The notes: generated from the letters alone by a model not told the origin. A stretch of DNA of 64,000 nucleotides from Shewanella livingstonensis (GCF_003855395.1 NZ_CP034015.1:1498001-1562000); one strand, 5' to 3'. Shown: positions 1 to 10,422, counted from the stretch's first letter. Translations and numbers: made by a program.

Positions 1-41
1 GATTAACTCAACGTTAACCTTTGCCCAAGGATCTCCGTTCC

Positions 42-1331
42 ATGTTAGAAAAATTATTTAAACTTAAACAAAACAACACAAATCTTAAGCAAGAAGCGAT
101 AGCCGGTCTGACTACTTTCTTAACCATGGCCTACATCATTTTTGTTAACCCTATGATGCTTGCTGATGCCGGAATGGATCATGGCGCAGTATTTGTTGCT
201 ACCTGTTTAGCGGCTGCAATAGGATGTTTGGTCATGGGCTTATTGGCTAATTACCCTATCGCATTAGCTCCAGGTATGGGGCTAAACGCCTTTTTTACCT
301 ACACGGTAGTAGGGGAAATGGGCTATAGCTGGGAAACTGCACTTGGCGCGGTATTTATGTCTGGAGTGTGCTTCTTAATTTTGTCGTTAGTGAGGATCCG
401 TGAGTGGATTGTTAACAGTATTCCTATGTCGTTGCGTTTCGGTATTGCTGCAGGTATTGGTTTGTTTTTAGCGTTAATCGGCTTAAAAAATGCCGGCATT
501 GTAGTGGCTAGTCCTGCAACATTAGTCACCATGGGTGACATTACTTCGTTCCCGGCCCTAATGGCGGCGTTAGGTTTTTTCTTAATTATTGCCATGATTC
601 ATCGTGGATTAAAGGCTGCGGTTATTTTCAGCATTTTAATCGTAACTGTTTTAGGTCTATTATTTGGCGATGTGCAATATAATGGTTTAGTGGCATTGCC
701 TCCTTCAATTGCACCCACATTCATGAAAATGGATATATCAAGCGTGCTTGAAGTGAGCATGTTATCAGTGATTTTTGCTTTCTTATTTGTCGATTTATTT
801 GATACCTCCGGCACTTTGGTTGCCGTTGCTCAGCGTGGTGGGCTACTGGATGACAAAGGTCGCTTGCCACGAGTAAAACGTGCGCTAACTGCTGATAGTG
901 TCGCCACCATTACGGGTGCCGCATTGGGTACATCAACGACTACCAGTTATATTGAAAGTATTGCAGGGGTAAGCGCTGGCGGTCGAACCGGTTTAACCGC
1001 TGTGGTGGTTGGGCTACTGTTTTTAGCCTCGTTGTTTTTTTCACCATTAGCCGCTATGGTGCCAGCTTATGCGACAACCGGAACCTTGTTCTATGTAGCC
1101 ATTTTAATGATGTCCGGTTTGGTGAATGTTGATTGGGAAGATATCACCGAAGCCGCTCCGGTGGTTGTGACGTGTTTATTAATGCCGTTAACCTTTTCTA
1201 TTGCCAATGCTATTGGTCTTGGGTTTATTTCTTATGCGGCAATCAAATTGATGACAGGGCGTTTTAAAGATTTAAATTCTGGTATTTTAGTTGTCGCGGC
1301 ATTGTTTATTGCCAAATTTATTTACAGTTAA
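42..1331 (+). CDS. NCS2/AzgA-type purine (adenine/guanine/hypoxanthine) permease
   Basis: Inner-membrane proton symporter for purine bases, AzgA-like branch of the NCS2 family (GhxP/AdeP relatives). The 429-residue protein is almost entirely hydrophobic helices. The family block APGMGLNAFF is at about residues 76-85, a LFDTSGTL block is near 260, and TSTTTSYIES with a Gly-rich GVSAGGRTGL follows at about 300-320. I chose ATG 42 because AAGGA at 27-31 lies 10 bases upstream. A TTG at 21 would add seven residues but has no visible ribosome site. It is monocistronic, with a strong terminator just downstream. Substrate among adenine, guanine and hypoxanthine cannot be told from sequence alone; the promoter lies outside the window. 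Confidence 0.93.
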   Translation: MLEKLFKLKQNNTNLKQEAIAGLTTFLTMAYIIFVNPMMLADAGMDHGAVFVATCLAAAIGCLVMGLLANYPIALAPGMGLNAFFTYTVVGEMGYSWETALGAVFMSGVCFLILSLVRIREWIVNSIPMSLRFGIAAGIGLFLALIGLKNAGIVVASPATLVTMGDITSFPALMAALGFFLIIAMIHRGLKAAVIFSILIVTVLGLLFGDVQYNGLVALPPSIAPTFMKMDISSVLEVSMLSVIFAFLFVDLFDTSGTLVAVAQRGGLLDDKGRLPRVKRALTADSVATITGAALGTSTTTSYIESIAGVSAGGRTGLTAVVVGLLFLASLFFSPLAAMVPAYATTGTLFYVAILMMSGLVNVDWEDITEAAPVVVTCLLMPLTFSIANAIGLGFISYAAIKLMTGRFKDLNSGILVVAALFIAKFIYS

Positions 1332-1382
1332 TTCGTTGCCCATGAGCATGGGTAAAAGGTAATAATTGGTTTCGACTAATAT

Positions 1383-1408
1383 AAAAAGGGCTGTTAGCCC
1401 TTTTTTTA
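1383..1408 (+). terminator. intrinsic terminator of the purine permease gene
   Basis: The stem AAAAAGGGCT/AGCCCTTTTT has a 3-base loop and runs into a T tract. Confidence 0.9.
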
Positions 1409-1420
1409 TTGTTTGTAATT

Positions 1421-1460
1421 TAATGTCAGCCTAAGAGGCTAGGTAAATAAACTGACATTA
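1421..1460. repeat. nested inverted repeat upstream of proB
   Basis: The outer arms TAATGTCAG (1421-1429) and CTGACATTA (1452-1460) are perfect complements. Inner arms CCTA/TAGG (1430-1433, 1440-1443) extend the hairpin around a 6-base loop. There is no T tract, so it is not a simple terminator. It lies between the permease terminator and proB. Function unknown: operator, mRNA leader structure or remnant of a dispersed repeat. Confidence 0.6.
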
Positions 1461-1571
1461 TTATCTAGTGCTGAAGTTAATCGGCATAAATCTTTCACTA
1501 TTAGCGGCTTTCGCTATGAATTAGCGAGTGAATTGGGTATAAAAATAAACTGAATCTTTTTTGTAAGCTGA

Positions 1572-2690
1572 GTGAGACAAATGGGTTATCGCCGCGTAGT
1601 AGTTAAGTTAGGCACCAGTGTGCTGACATCTGGCAGTAAGAAGCTTGATAAAGCACATATGGTTGAATTAGCCAGGCAAATGGCCTCGCTTATGCGTTCT
1701 GGTGTAGACGTTGTGTTGTGTACATCAGGTGCGATCGCTGCTGGGCGGGAACATCTGCAATACCCGGTGCTGCCGGATAATATGGCCAATAAACAGTTGC
1801 TTGCGGCCGTTGGGCAAAGTCAGTTAATTTTGGCTTGGTCACAACTGTTCAGTATTTACGGATTACATGTTGGCCAGTTATTGTTAACTCGTGCAGATTT
1901 ACAAGATCGTGAACGTTACTTAAATGCCCGTGACACCTTAAATGCATTATTAGCTCATAATATTATCCCTATCATTAATGAAAATGATGCCGTCGCCACC
2001 AATGAAATTAAAGTGGGTGATAATGATAATTTGTCAGCCCGTGCGGCATTACTGTGTGATGCTGACTTACTCATTTTACTCACCGACCAAAAAGGCTTAT
2101 TTGACGCCGACCCACGAACACATCCTGATGCGCAGTTGATTAAACAAGTTGTCAATATTGACGACAGTTTACGTTTGTTGGCCGGCGGTTCGGTATCGGG
2201 CCTAGGTACTGGCGGAATGGCCACTAAATTAGAAGCTGCTGATGTGGCACGTCGTGCGGGCATTGAAGTGGTTATTGCTTCCGGTCATCATCCCGATGTG
2301 ATTGCCAAAGTGGCAGCGAGGGAGTCTGTGGGTACTCATTTTAGCGCAATCGAAAATCCATTAGAAAGTCGCAAGCAGTGGATCCTTGCAGGTCCAGCTT
2401 CACAAGGTAAATTAGTTGTAGATGCTGGAGCATCTGTTGCCGTTGTTGCTAATGGTCGCAGTTTATTATCAAAAGGTATTGTTGATGTAGAAGGTCATTT
2501 TGAACGTGGTGCGACTTTACTCATTGTTAATCAAACCGGTAAAATTCTGGCTAAAGGTATTAGCCGCTATTGCGCGAATGATTTAATCAAAATTAGCGGT
2601 AAACACTCTGATGACATAGAAAGTCTACTGGGCTACAACTACGGCGATGCCGTGGTTCACCGTAATGATATGGTCGTACTTGATAATTAA
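1572..2690 (+). CDS. proB: glutamate 5-kinase
   Basis: Phosphorylates L-glutamate to gamma-glutamyl phosphate, the first step of proline synthesis, in the cytoplasm. The amino-acid kinase domain starts with [12 protein letters not shown] at about residues 11-22, then [10 protein letters not shown], the substrate block [20 protein letters not shown] and [13 protein letters not shown]-terminal PUA domain covers roughly residues 275-372, so the protein is full length (372 aa; E. coli 367). The start is GTG 1572 or ATG 1581; an in-frame TGA at 1569 excludes anything earlier, and neither start has a strong ribosome site. proA follows 10 bases after the stop, so the two are an operon. Feedback inhibition by proline is known for the family; no transcriptional operator was identified. 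Confidence 0.96.
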   Translation: MRQMGYRRVVVKLGTSVLTSGSKKLDKAHMVELARQMASLMRSGVDVVLCTSGAIAAGREHLQYPVLPDNMANKQLLAAVGQSQLILAWSQLFSIYGLHVGQLLLTRADLQDRERYLNARDTLNALLAHNIIPIINENDAVATNEIKVGDNDNLSARAALLCDADLLILLTDQKGLFDADPRTHPDAQLIKQVVNIDDSLRLLAGGSVSGLGTGGMATKLEAADVARRAGIEVVIASGHHPDVIAKVAARESVGTHFSAIENPLESRKQWILAGPASQGKLVVDAGASVAVVANGRSLLSKGIVDVEGHFERGATLLIVNQTGKILAKGISRYCANDLIKISGKHSDDIESLLGYNYGDAVVHRNDMVVLDN

Positions 2691-2700
2691 GGATATGCAG

Positions 2701-3975
2701 ATGTCTGCCACAGAAACAGAATATTTAACCCAGTTAGGCCAACGTGCTAAGGCTGCGAGTTTTATTTTAGCGAGTTTAACCGCTAAACAAAAATCGCGAT
2801 TATTAACGACTATTGCCAAGCGTTTAGCACTGCACAAAGATGATATTTTACAAGCTAATGCACAAGATGTTGCTGCGGCTAAACAAAATGGCTTAACAGA
2901 TGCAATGATCGATAGGTTGATGCTCGATGAGGGGCGACTCGATGGTATTATTGCTGACATTGATAATGTTATTGCATTGGCAGACCCTGTCGGTAAAGAA
3001 GCTGAAAGTCGGATATTGGATAACGGCTTGCGCTTAACGCGTCGCAGTGTCCCATTAGGGGTGGTGGGGGTTATTTATGAGGCGCGTCCAAACGTAACTG
3101 TCGATATTGCAGTATTAGCCTTAAAGACCGGCAATGCGGTGATTTTGCGTGGCGGTAAAGAAACCTTAATCTCGAATAAAGTATTAAGTGAAGTTATCCG
3201 TGATGCACTGGTGAGTCTAGATTTACCTAAAGATGCCGTACAGTTAATTGATTCACCAGCGCGTAGCCTGGTTAGCGGCTTACTCAGACTCGACAAATAT
3301 ATTGATATGATTATTCCTCGCGGTGGGCAAAATCTGCAGCGATTGTGTGCTGAGCAATCAAGTATTCCGGTGATTTTAGGCGGTATTGGTATTTGCCATT
3401 TATTTGTTGATAAACAAGCTGATTTAACCCGTGCAATCGAGGTGATTGCCAATGCTAAAGTGCAGCGTCCAACCGTGTGTAATGCACTGGATACTCTACT
3501 GGTACATCAACACGTTGCCGCTGTGTTTATTCCTAATATAACCACTCATTTGCATTCGCTAGGTGTTCGGTTTCATGCTTGTGCGACCACATTGCCTTAC
3601 CTTGATGGTTTAGGTTTTGATGCCACTCCCGCTAATGATGAGTCGTTCTCAACTGAGTGGTTATCGCTTACGTTAGGGATTAAAGTCGTTAATGATATTG
3701 ATGAAGCCGTTGCACATATTCGCCAATATTCAACAGGGCATTCTGAAGCCATTTTAACCGATGATATTCATACGGCGAGTGACTTTATGAATAAAGTTGA
3801 TTCTGCTGCTGTGTATGTCAATGCTAGTACTCGCTTTACTGATGGCTCACAGTTTGGCCTTGGCGCAGAAGTGGCGGTGAGTACCCAAAAATTACATGCC
3901 CGAGGTCCAATGGCGTTAGATGCGCTAACAACTTATAAGTGGCTAGCCTGGGGTGATTACACCTGTAGACAGTAA
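2701..3975 (+). CDS. proA: gamma-glutamyl phosphate reductase
   Basis: NADPH-dependent reduction of gamma-glutamyl phosphate to glutamate semialdehyde, second step of proline synthesis. It belongs to the aldehyde dehydrogenase superfamily: [19 protein letters not shown] at about 117-135, GGKETLISN near 151-159, and the catalytic cysteine in [11 protein letters not shown] at about residue 260. ATG 2701 is the best start because AAGGA (2689-2693) is 7 bases upstream; ATG 2695 is too close and earlier ATGs lie inside proB. The 424-residue length fits the family (E. coli 417). Second gene of the proBA operon, ended by a hairpin at about 4004-4030. Confidence 0.96.
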   Translation: MSATETEYLTQLGQRAKAASFILASLTAKQKSRLLTTIAKRLALHKDDILQANAQDVAAAKQNGLTDAMIDRLMLDEGRLDGIIADIDNVIALADPVGKEAESRILDNGLRLTRRSVPLGVVGVIYEARPNVTVDIAVLALKTGNAVILRGGKETLISNKVLSEVIRDALVSLDLPKDAVQLIDSPARSLVSGLLRLDKYIDMIIPRGGQNLQRLCAEQSSIPVILGGIGICHLFVDKQADLTRAIEVIANAKVQRPTVCNALDTLLVHQHVAAVFIPNITTHLHSLGVRFHACATTLPYLDGLGFDATPANDESFSTEWLSLTLGIKVVNDIDEAVAHIRQYSTGHSEAILTDDIHTASDFMNKVDSAAVYVNASTRFTDGSQFGLGAEVAVSTQKLHARGPMALDALTTYKWLAWGDYTCRQ

Positions 3976-4003
3976 CTCGTTTATGTTGTCATGTTCATCG
4001 CAA

Positions 4004-4030
4004 AAAGGGCGCTGGTAAGCGTCCTTTCTT
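4004..4030 (+). terminator. probable terminator of proBA
   Basis: AAAGGGCGC pairs with GCGTCCTTT across a 6-base loop, with one G-T pair. The following T tract is broken by a C. It lies between the convergent genes proA and the minus-strand membrane gene. Confidence 0.7.
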
Positions 4031-4059
4031 ATTGGTGATTAGGGAAGGTTATAATGGGC

Positions 4060-4395
4060 TTACAAATTATAAATAAGATGACTTGGGGTTGCAGGCGCCG
4101 TTAAACGTTCGTAGGAGGTTAACAGCCAAATCGCAAAAAAGGCACAGGTCATTAAAATAGCTACAATTCTAAATACTTGCGCATACTCCATTACATAGGT
4201 GAAGTATCGACGTTGTACTGCATTGGTCATAAATGTGGCGATAAGCGAAAATACACATAAATACATTGCTGGATATTGTGTGGCACTCTCACCATAAAGC
4301 TTTTCATAAGCGAGGATAATAGCCACAATTGTTAAGGTCACAATGCGTATTGTACGTTCCGTGTTATCGCTGAAATTCCATCTGGGCAGTCCCAT
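4060..4395 (-). CDS. uncharacterised small membrane protein, three predicted helices
   Basis: I do not recognise the family. The 111-residue protein starts MGLPRWNFSD and has three hydrophobic stretches (about residues 18-36, 42-62 and 75-95), with Arg/Tyr-rich NAVQRRYFTY between the second and third. The C-terminal tail is short and polar. Start ATG at 4395 has AAGG a few bases upstream; a longer version from 4443 would add a Cys-rich polar leader with no ribosome site. It is convergent with proBA and divergent from dnaK, with no functional link visible. Probably an inner-membrane protein conserved in related genomes. Confidence 0.65.
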   Translation of the reverse strand: MGLPRWNFSDNTERTIRIVTLTIVAIILAYEKLYGESATQYPAMYLCVFSLIATFMTNAVQRRYFTYVMEYAQVFRIVAILMTCAFFAIWLLTSYERLTAPATPSHLIYNL

Positions 4396-4793
4396 TGCCT
4401 TATTCCCTCTACAATCATTTGATAATTGGCACTTTTTGTACATCCTTTATACATGTATAACGCTAGTTGTATTTTTTATCAAACGATTAGCATTATTTAA
4501 TACTTCCCTATTAATATTCAACCTCCAGCACGTGACACTAATAATGGCATGTGAAACTGGCTAACATTACAACTAAATCAATATTGGTATCTGTTGATTT
4601 ATTATGATGACGACTTAAGCCACCGCAGTAAGTTGTATTAAATGGGCTTTTACTTACTTTTTGGCGCCACAATAATATTAGTAATAATGGATAAATTTTT
4701 ACTATTGCCCTTGTAATTCACTTTGCTGTCCCAATATAGGTATCAAGGCTGATATGAGTGGTTAATGTGAATATCAAGTTAAGCAACAAAATG
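4396..4793. other. non-coding stretch upstream of dnaK
   Basis: About 400 AT-rich bases between the divergent membrane-protein gene and the dnaK promoter. Short open frames here have no ribosome site or recognisable product. I see no tRNA, repeat or strong hairpin. grpE is not adjacent. Confidence 0.5.
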
Positions 4794-4822
4794 CTTGAAA
4801 TACTTGTTGTTCATCCCCATAT
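4794..4822 (+). promoter_or_regulatory. sigma-32 heat-shock promoter of dnaK
   Basis: CTTGAA at 4794-4799 and CCCCATAT at 4815-4822 are separated by 15 bases. This matches the RpoH consensus (CTTGAA, 13-15 bases, CCCCATNT) nearly perfectly and lies 51 bases before the dnaK start. Heat-shock induction is inferred from the match. Confidence 0.88.
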
Positions 4823-4873
4823 CAACATCAAATAACATATTTGCGACGAATATCGTCAATTTCGGAGGACCCC

Positions 4874-6790
4874 ATGGGCAAAATTATTGGTATCGATTTA
4901 GGCACAACAAACTCGTGTGTAGCAGTCCTTGATGGCGGCAAAGCACGCGTAATTGAAAACGCTGAGGGTGATCGTACAACCCCTTCAATCATCGCGTACA
5001 CCGATGATGAAATTATTGTTGGCCAACCTGCTAAGCGTCAAGCTGTTACTAACCCAACAAACACATTCTTTGCTATTAAGCGTTTAATCGGTCGTCGTTT
5101 TAAAGATGACGAAGTTCAACGTGACGTGAACATCATGCCATTCAAAATTATCGGAGCTGATAATGGTGATGCATGGGTTGAATCACGTGGTAATAAAATG
5201 GCACCACCACAAGTTTCAGCTGAAATCTTGAAAAAGATGAAAAAGACTGCTGAAGACTTTTTAGGTGAAGAAGTCACCGAAGCGGTTATCACTGTTCCTG
5301 CTTACTTTAACGATTCACAACGTCAAGCAACTAAAGATGCTGGTCGTATCGCAGGTCTTGATGTTAAGCGTATTATTAACGAACCGACTGCTGCGGCACT
5401 TGCATACGGTATCGATAAGAAGCAAGGTGACAACATTGTTGCAGTATACGATTTAGGTGGTGGTACATTTGATATCTCTATCATTGAAATTGATAGCAAC
5501 GATGGCGACCAAACATTTGAAGTACTAGCAACCAATGGTGATACTCACTTAGGTGGTGAAGACTTTGATAATCGTATGATTAACTATTTAGCTGATGAAT
5601 TCAAAAAAGAGCAAGGCTTAGATCTTCGTAGAGATCCTTTAGCGATGCAACGTTTGAAAGAAGCGGCTGAAAAAGCAAAAATCGAGCTTTCAAGCACTAA
5701 CCACACTGAAGTTAACTTGCCTTACATCACTGCTGATGCATCAGGTCCTAAGCATTTAGTGGTTAAAATCACTCGAGCTAAGTTAGAGTCATTGGTTGAA
5801 GACTTAATTCAACGCACTTTAGAGCCGTTAAAAGTTGCTCTAGCTGATGCCGATTTAAAAGTAACTGACATCAATGAAGTTATTCTTGTTGGTGGCCAGA
5901 CTCGTATGCCTAAAGTGCAAGAAGCGGTAACTAACTTCTTCGGCAAAGAGCCTCGTAAAGACGTTAATCCTGATGAAGCGGTTGCGGTTGGCGCGGCGAT
6001 TCAAGCTGGCGTACTTTCTGGTGAAGTCAAAGACGTGCTTCTACTTGACGTTACACCACTTTCTCTTGGTATTGAAACCATGGGCAGTGTGATGACTAAG
6101 CTTATCGAGAAGAACACCACTATCCCGACTAAAGCTCAACAAGTATTCTCAACAGCTGACGACAACCAAAGTGCCGTGACTATTCACGTACTTCAAGGTG
6201 AGCGTAAGCAAGCGAGTGCTAACAAATCATTAGGTCAATTTAATCTTGAAGGTATTGAGCCAGCACCACGCGGCCAGCCACAGGTTGAAGTGATGTTCGA
6301 CATTGATGCTGATGGTATCTTACATGTGTCTGCAACAGACAAGAAAACAGGTAAGAAACAAAACATCACCATTAAAGCCTCTTCAGGTTTGTCTGATGAA
6401 GAAGTTGAACAAATGGTACGTGATGCAGAAGCTCACGCTGATGAAGATGCAAAATTTGAAGAGTTAGTTAAGGCGCGCAACCAAGCTGATGGCTTAGCTC
6501 ATTCAACTAAAAAACAAGTTGAAGAAGCCGGTGATGCATTAGCCAGCGACGAAAAAGAAAAGATTGAAGCGGCAATCGCAACTTTAGAAACTGCCATAAA
6601 GGGCAAAGATAAAGAAGCGATGGATACAGCGACTCAAGCTCTTATCGAAGCGTCTGCTAAGTTAATGGAAATTGCTCAAGCTAAAGCTCAAGGCGATGCA
6701 GAAGGTCAAGCGCAAGATGCTGGCCAAGATAAACCTGCTGATGATGTTGTTGATGCTGAGTTCGAAGAAGTTAAAGACGACAAAAAGTAA
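4874..6790 (+). CDS. dnaK: Hsp70 chaperone DnaK
   Basis: Cytoplasmic ATP-dependent chaperone that works with DnaJ and GrpE. The ATPase domain begins [12 protein letters not shown] at about residues 4-15, with [21 protein letters not shown] and VGGQTRMP later. The substrate-binding domain follows the [11 protein letters not shown] linker region, then a helical lid and an acidic tail ending EEVKDDKK, the conserved co-chaperone docking tail. ATG 4874 is preceded by GGAGG at 4864-4868 and gives 638 residues, exactly the E. coli length. An upstream in-frame extension to 4841 lacks a ribosome site. Transcribed from the RpoH promoter at 4794-4822, with dnaJ downstream behind a partial terminator. 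Confidence 0.98.
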   Translation: MGKIIGIDLGTTNSCVAVLDGGKARVIENAEGDRTTPSIIAYTDDEIIVGQPAKRQAVTNPTNTFFAIKRLIGRRFKDDEVQRDVNIMPFKIIGADNGDAWVESRGNKMAPPQVSAEILKKMKKTAEDFLGEEVTEAVITVPAYFNDSQRQATKDAGRIAGLDVKRIINEPTAAALAYGIDKKQGDNIVAVYDLGGGTFDISIIEIDSNDGDQTFEVLATNGDTHLGGEDFDNRMINYLADEFKKEQGLDLRRDPLAMQRLKEAAEKAKIELSSTNHTEVNLPYITADASGPKHLVVKITRAKLESLVEDLIQRTLEPLKVALADADLKVTDINEVILVGGQTRMPKVQEAVTNFFGKEPRKDVNPDEAVAVGAAIQAGVLSGEVKDVLLLDVTPLSLGIETMGSVMTKLIEKNTTIPTKAQQVFSTADDNQSAVTIHVLQGERKQASANKSLGQFNLEGIEPAPRGQPQVEVMFDIDADGILHVSATDKKTGKKQNITIKASSGLSDEEVEQMVRDAEAHADEDAKFEELVKARNQADGLAHSTKKQVEEAGDALASDEKEKIEAAIATLETAIKGKDKEAMDTATQALIEASAKLMEIAQAKAQGDAEGQAQDAGQDKPADDVVDAEFEEVKDDKK

Positions 6791-6816
6791 TTAACATTTT
6801 CAGTTAGTTAGCATTG

Positions 6817-6851
6817 AAACGGGCGTTGAGGCTATCCTCACACGCCCGTTT
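6817..6851 (+). terminator. hairpin between dnaK and dnaJ
   Basis: AAACGGGCGT (6817-6826) pairs perfectly with ACGCCCGTTT (6842-6851), with an inner GAGG/CCTC. Only a short T run follows, so it may be a leaky terminator or processing site lowering dnaJ relative to dnaK. Confidence 0.7.
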
Positions 6852-6901
6852 GTATAAATTAAGTTTAGCAATTTACTCACACCTTCGAGAAACAGAACAC
6901 T

Positions 6902-8032
6902 ATGTCAAAGCGTGATTATTACGAAGTTCTCGGTGTTGGACGTGACACCAGTGAACGCGAAATTAAAAAAGCGTACAAACGCTTAGCGATGAAATTTCAC
7001 CCAGACCGTAATCCGGGTGACAAAGCCGCAGAAGCTAACTTTAAAGAAATTAAAGAAGCGTACGAAATTTTAACCGACAGCGACAAGAAAGCGGCTTATG
7101 ATCAATTTGGTCATGCTGGTGTCGATCCTAATCGTGGTGGACACGGTGGTGGCCAAGGTGATTTTGGCGATATTTTTGGTGATGTTTTCGGTGATATTTT
7201 TGGCGGCGGGCGTCGTGGTGGCGGACAGCGCCAAGCTGCTCGTGGCAGTGATTTACGCTACAACCTTGAATTATCTCTTGAAGAAGCGGTCCGTGGGTTA
7301 ACCAAAGAACTGCGAATTCCTACTTTAGCAGCATGTGATTTATGTGACGGTAGTGGTGCCAAAAAAGGCACATCGGCAAGCACCTGTGGTACTTGTCATG
7401 GCCAAGGCCAAGTGCAAATGCGTCAAGGCTTCTTTGCGGTTCAGCAAGCGTGTCCTACTTGTCATGGTCGCGGTAAGATCATTAAAGACCCTTGTGGCAA
7501 GTGTCATGGCGAAGGCCGTGTAGAAAAAAGCAAAACACTGTCAGTTAAAATTCCAGCTGGTGTTGATACTGGTGACCGTATTCGTTTGACCGGTGAAGGT
7601 GAAGCGGGCGAGTTTGGTGCACCACCAGGTGACTTATATGTTCAAGTTAGCGTACGTGAACACGCTATTTTTACTCGTGATGCCAATAACCTTTACTGTG
7701 AAGTTCCTATTTCATTCAGTAAAGCTGCATTAGGTGGCGAGATTGAAGTTCCGACATTAGACGGTAAAGTTAGCCTTAAAATTCCAACAGAAACCCAAAC
7801 AGGGCGGATGTTCCGTTTACGCGGCAAAGGGGTTAAGTCGGTTCGTAGCCATGCAGTAGGTGACTTACTGTGTAAAGTTGTGATGGAAACACCAGTCAAT
7901 TTGAATGAGAAACAAAAAGATTTACTGCGTGAATTTGAAGCAACTTTAACCGGTGAATCTAAGAAACACAGCCCAAAAGCTGAAGGTTTTTTTGATGGCG
8001 TAAAAAAGTTCTTTCAGGACTTAAACAGCTAA
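6902..8032 (+). CDS. dnaJ: Hsp40 co-chaperone DnaJ
   Basis: Stimulates DnaK ATPase and delivers substrates. The J domain covers residues 1-70 with HPD at 33-35. A Gly/Phe-rich linker follows at about 75-110 (repeated [10 protein letters not shown]). Then come four zinc-binding CxxCxGxG repeats: [24 protein letters not shown] and CGKCHGEG. The C-terminal substrate-binding region completes a 376-residue protein, the usual length (E. coli 376). It lies 111 bases after dnaK. Probably co-transcribed by read-through from the heat-shock promoter; I saw no second RpoH promoter in the gap. Confidence 0.97.
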   Translation: MSKRDYYEVLGVGRDTSEREIKKAYKRLAMKFHPDRNPGDKAAEANFKEIKEAYEILTDSDKKAAYDQFGHAGVDPNRGGHGGGQGDFGDIFGDVFGDIFGGGRRGGGQRQAARGSDLRYNLELSLEEAVRGLTKELRIPTLAACDLCDGSGAKKGTSASTCGTCHGQGQVQMRQGFFAVQQACPTCHGRGKIIKDPCGKCHGEGRVEKSKTLSVKIPAGVDTGDRIRLTGEGEAGEFGAPPGDLYVQVSVREHAIFTRDANNLYCEVPISFSKAALGGEIEVPTLDGKVSLKIPTETQTGRMFRLRGKGVKSVRSHAVGDLLCKVVMETPVNLNEKQKDLLREFEATLTGESKKHSPKAEGFFDGVKKFFQDLNS

Positions 8033-8060
8033 TCGCGACTCACTAAAAATGACTATGATT

Positions 8061-8096
8061 AAAGGCTGTTTACTTTGGGTAAACAGCCTTTTTTTA
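8061..8096 (+). terminator. intrinsic terminator of dnaKJ
   Basis: AAAGGCTGTTTAC pairs with GTAAACAGCCTTT over a short loop, followed by seven Ts. Confidence 0.92.
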
Positions 8097-8194
8097 TTGG
8101 CTTATATAGTCAATGATTTTTGAGTAGCCAGTGAGTTTCTGTAATATTACCAGGCAGTTACTCGGCAATTTTTTATTACCATTAGGCGTTATGT

Positions 8195-9433
8195 ATGTCA
8201 TTTTCTGTATTCCCGCTCGATCCAGCATTATTAAGTGCATTACCGCCAGCGGTGATCGAGCCGAGTCGTATTCAACAACTGGCTATTTCGCCTGTTTTAG
8301 CAGGCCAAGATGTGTTGGCATTAGCCCAAACCGGCAGTGGTAAAACTTATGCTTACGGTTTACCGATATTACAGCGTTTAGGTCAGTTGCCGTCTTGTCA
8401 TTTATCTGCCGTCGTTATTGTGCCCACCAGAGAGTTAGCCGCTCAAGTCTTGCAAAATTTAGTGCCGTTAGCGCAAACATTAAATTTACGCCTTGATTTA
8501 GTATGCGGCGGCGAAGCGATTGAATTACAAGTAGAGCGGCTCGTTCAGCCTGTCAATATGATTATTGCTACGCCTGGGCGTCTACTCGCATTAGCACAAC
8601 AAGGTATTATTCAGTTTGAAAATCTACAAAGTTTAGTACTTGATGAAGCCGATAGATTATTAGATATGGGCTTTATCGCCGACATTAATGCGCTTTTAGC
8701 CATGATGCCAAGTGGACAGCGCTTGTTGTTTTCGGCCACATTGCCAGAGCCATTAACTGCATTGGCCGAGCAAGTATTGTCAGCATCGCATGTCCGCATA
8801 GAAGCCAATGTAACGAATAGTACCGTAGTTGATATTACTCAAACCTTATATCACGTTAATAAAGGCAGTAAGGCAAAAGCGTTGATTCATTTAATCGCTT
8901 TGCATCAATGGCCACAAGTGTTGGTATTTGTTAATGCTAAAGATGATGCCGATGCCTTATGTAAAAAGTTAATCAAAACGGGCATTAATGCCGCTGCACT
9001 TCATGGCGATAAAGAACAAGCTTTGCGAAGCCATACATTAGCGCAGTTTAAAAGCCAACAATTGACAGTACTCGTCGCAACCGATGTATTAGCTCGCGGG
9101 ATTCATATTGATGCATTGCCAGTAGTTATTAATGTTGATTTGCCGAATCAAGCAGCAGTCTATATTCATCGCATTGGCCGCACTGCGCGGGCAGGGTTAA
9201 GCGGTGTTGCATTATCATTAATTGCCCATGGTGAATTACTTAGCTTAGAGGCTATTAGGCAGTTAACAGGGCAAACATTGCCGTTAGTTGAGTTGGCAGG
9301 TTTCGCAGTAACAGACAAACCTATCAGTGAAACCAGTAAGCGTGCCCCTAGGGATAAACAAGCTAATCGCCGTACGGCTAATAAACGCAGTATTAGTGAT
9401 TTTGCTAAACGAAATCCAAGCCGTCAATCCTAA
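8195..9433 (+). CDS. DEAD-box ATP-dependent RNA helicase (RhlE-like)
   Basis: RNA helicase of superfamily 2. Motifs in order: Q-motif-like SRIQQLAISP near 24-33, Walker A AQTGSGKT at about 44-51, PTRELA near 77, TPGRL near 127, DEAD near 151, SAT near 181, then the C-terminal lobe with VLVATDVLARGIHID near 300 and HRIGRTARAG near 326. A short basic tail rich in Lys/Arg (about 370-412) probably contacts RNA. At 412 residues it is a compact member. ATG 8195 is the first plausible start. It is flanked by terminators and alone in its unit. The exact subfamily (RhlE, DeaD or other) and substrate cannot be assigned from this alone. Confidence 0.92.
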   Translation: MSFSVFPLDPALLSALPPAVIEPSRIQQLAISPVLAGQDVLALAQTGSGKTYAYGLPILQRLGQLPSCHLSAVVIVPTRELAAQVLQNLVPLAQTLNLRLDLVCGGEAIELQVERLVQPVNMIIATPGRLLALAQQGIIQFENLQSLVLDEADRLLDMGFIADINALLAMMPSGQRLLFSATLPEPLTALAEQVLSASHVRIEANVTNSTVVDITQTLYHVNKGSKAKALIHLIALHQWPQVLVFVNAKDDADALCKKLIKTGINAAALHGDKEQALRSHTLAQFKSQQLTVLVATDVLARGIHIDALPVVINVDLPNQAAVYIHRIGRTARAGLSGVALSLIAHGELLSLEAIRQLTGQTLPLVELAGFAVTDKPISETSKRAPRDKQANRRTANKRSISDFAKRNPSRQS

Positions 9434-9536
9434 CCCATGTTTCATACCTCAGATGGTACATTTACCGCGTAGATTGGTATAAAATAAGTTAATGATGGAT
9501 TGCTTTGTGCTAAATGAATTTTTAAGGAATGACAAA

Positions 9537-10343
9537 ATGAAACCTCTCGCCCTAAGCCTATTAGTTTCTGTTTTATTGGTGGGTTGTGTAAATAGTCAAT
9601 CGCCTACAGGTCGAGGGCAAACCTTGTTGTTTTCTGATACGCAGATGCAGCAGATGGGCTCTCAGTCGTTTGATACCATGAAGCAAAGTGAAAAAATAAG
9701 TAACAATCAAGCGCAGACTCAATATGTAAACTGTGTTGCTAAACGTATTACTTCAGTATTACCTGATCAGTCTCAACAATGGGATGTAGTGTTATTTGAG
9801 TCTGACCAAGTGAATGCATTTGCATTACCCGGTGGTCATATTGGTGTTTATAGTGGTTTGTTAAAAGTGGCGGTAAACCAAGACCAACTAGCAACAGTAA
9901 TGGGCCACGAAGTGGCTCATGTATTAGCGCAACATGGTAACGAGCAAGTGTCCCGCGCCCAACTAACCGGACTTGGTATGCAGGCGGCAGATGCTGCCAT
10001 AGGCGCATCGGGAATTGCCAATAAAGATCTGTATATGGCAGGACTTGGATTAGGTGCTAAGGTAGGGATTATTTTACCCTTCGGCCGCAGCCAGGAATCA
10101 GAAGCCGATATTGTTGGTCTTGAGCTAATGGCTAAAGCAGGCTTTAATCCAGCCCAAAGTATTACCTTATGGCAAAACATGGCCAAATCCGGTGGTGCAC
10201 AGGGGCCTGAGCTGTTGTCGACTCACCCATCACACAGCCATCGTATTGAAGACTTACAAGCGGCACAAAATCAAGTGATGCCGCTTTATACACAGGCAAG
10301 AAAACAGTCTTTGACTGAGTGTAAAATGGCTCAAGTGAAATAG
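9537..10343 (+). CDS. M48-family metalloprotease lipoprotein (LoiP/YcaL-like)
   Basis: Zinc protease anchored in the envelope. The N-terminus is a lipoprotein signal with lipobox LVGC, acylated Cys at residue 17. The catalytic HEVAH zinc motif is at 124-128 and the third zinc ligand is Glu in SEADIVG at about 189. ALPGGHIGVYSGLL just before the active site is typical of M48. ATG 9537 has AAGGAA (9524-9529) 7 bases upstream, which decides the start over an upstream ATG at 9492. Mature length is about 252 residues. The family removes damaged or misassembled outer-membrane proteins; the exact target here is unknown. Single-gene unit before an FKBP isomerase, both plausibly envelope quality-control genes. 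Confidence 0.88.
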   Translation: MKPLALSLLVSVLLVGCVNSQSPTGRGQTLLFSDTQMQQMGSQSFDTMKQSEKISNNQAQTQYVNCVAKRITSVLPDQSQQWDVVLFESDQVNAFALPGGHIGVYSGLLKVAVNQDQLATVMGHEVAHVLAQHGNEQVSRAQLTGLGMQAADAAIGASGIANKDLYMAGLGLGAKVGIILPFGRSQESEADIVGLELMAKAGFNPAQSITLWQNMAKSGGAQGPELLSTHPSHSHRIEDLQAAQNQVMPLYTQARKQSLTECKMAQVK

Positions 10344-10422
10344 CGTTTTTTGCCAACATTGACGGAGTTTATTGTGATAAACTCTGGTGCGAATTTTTTA
10401 TGTTTATTGAGAGAAAATTATT

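Noticed and set aside
4343..4564. 73-codon open frame opposite the small membrane gene
   Set aside because: Antisense to the 5' end of a better-supported gene and without a ribosome site.
8131..8343. 70-codon open frame overlapping the helicase start
   Set aside because: Out-of-frame shadow of the DEAD-box gene; the helicase frame has all the motifs.
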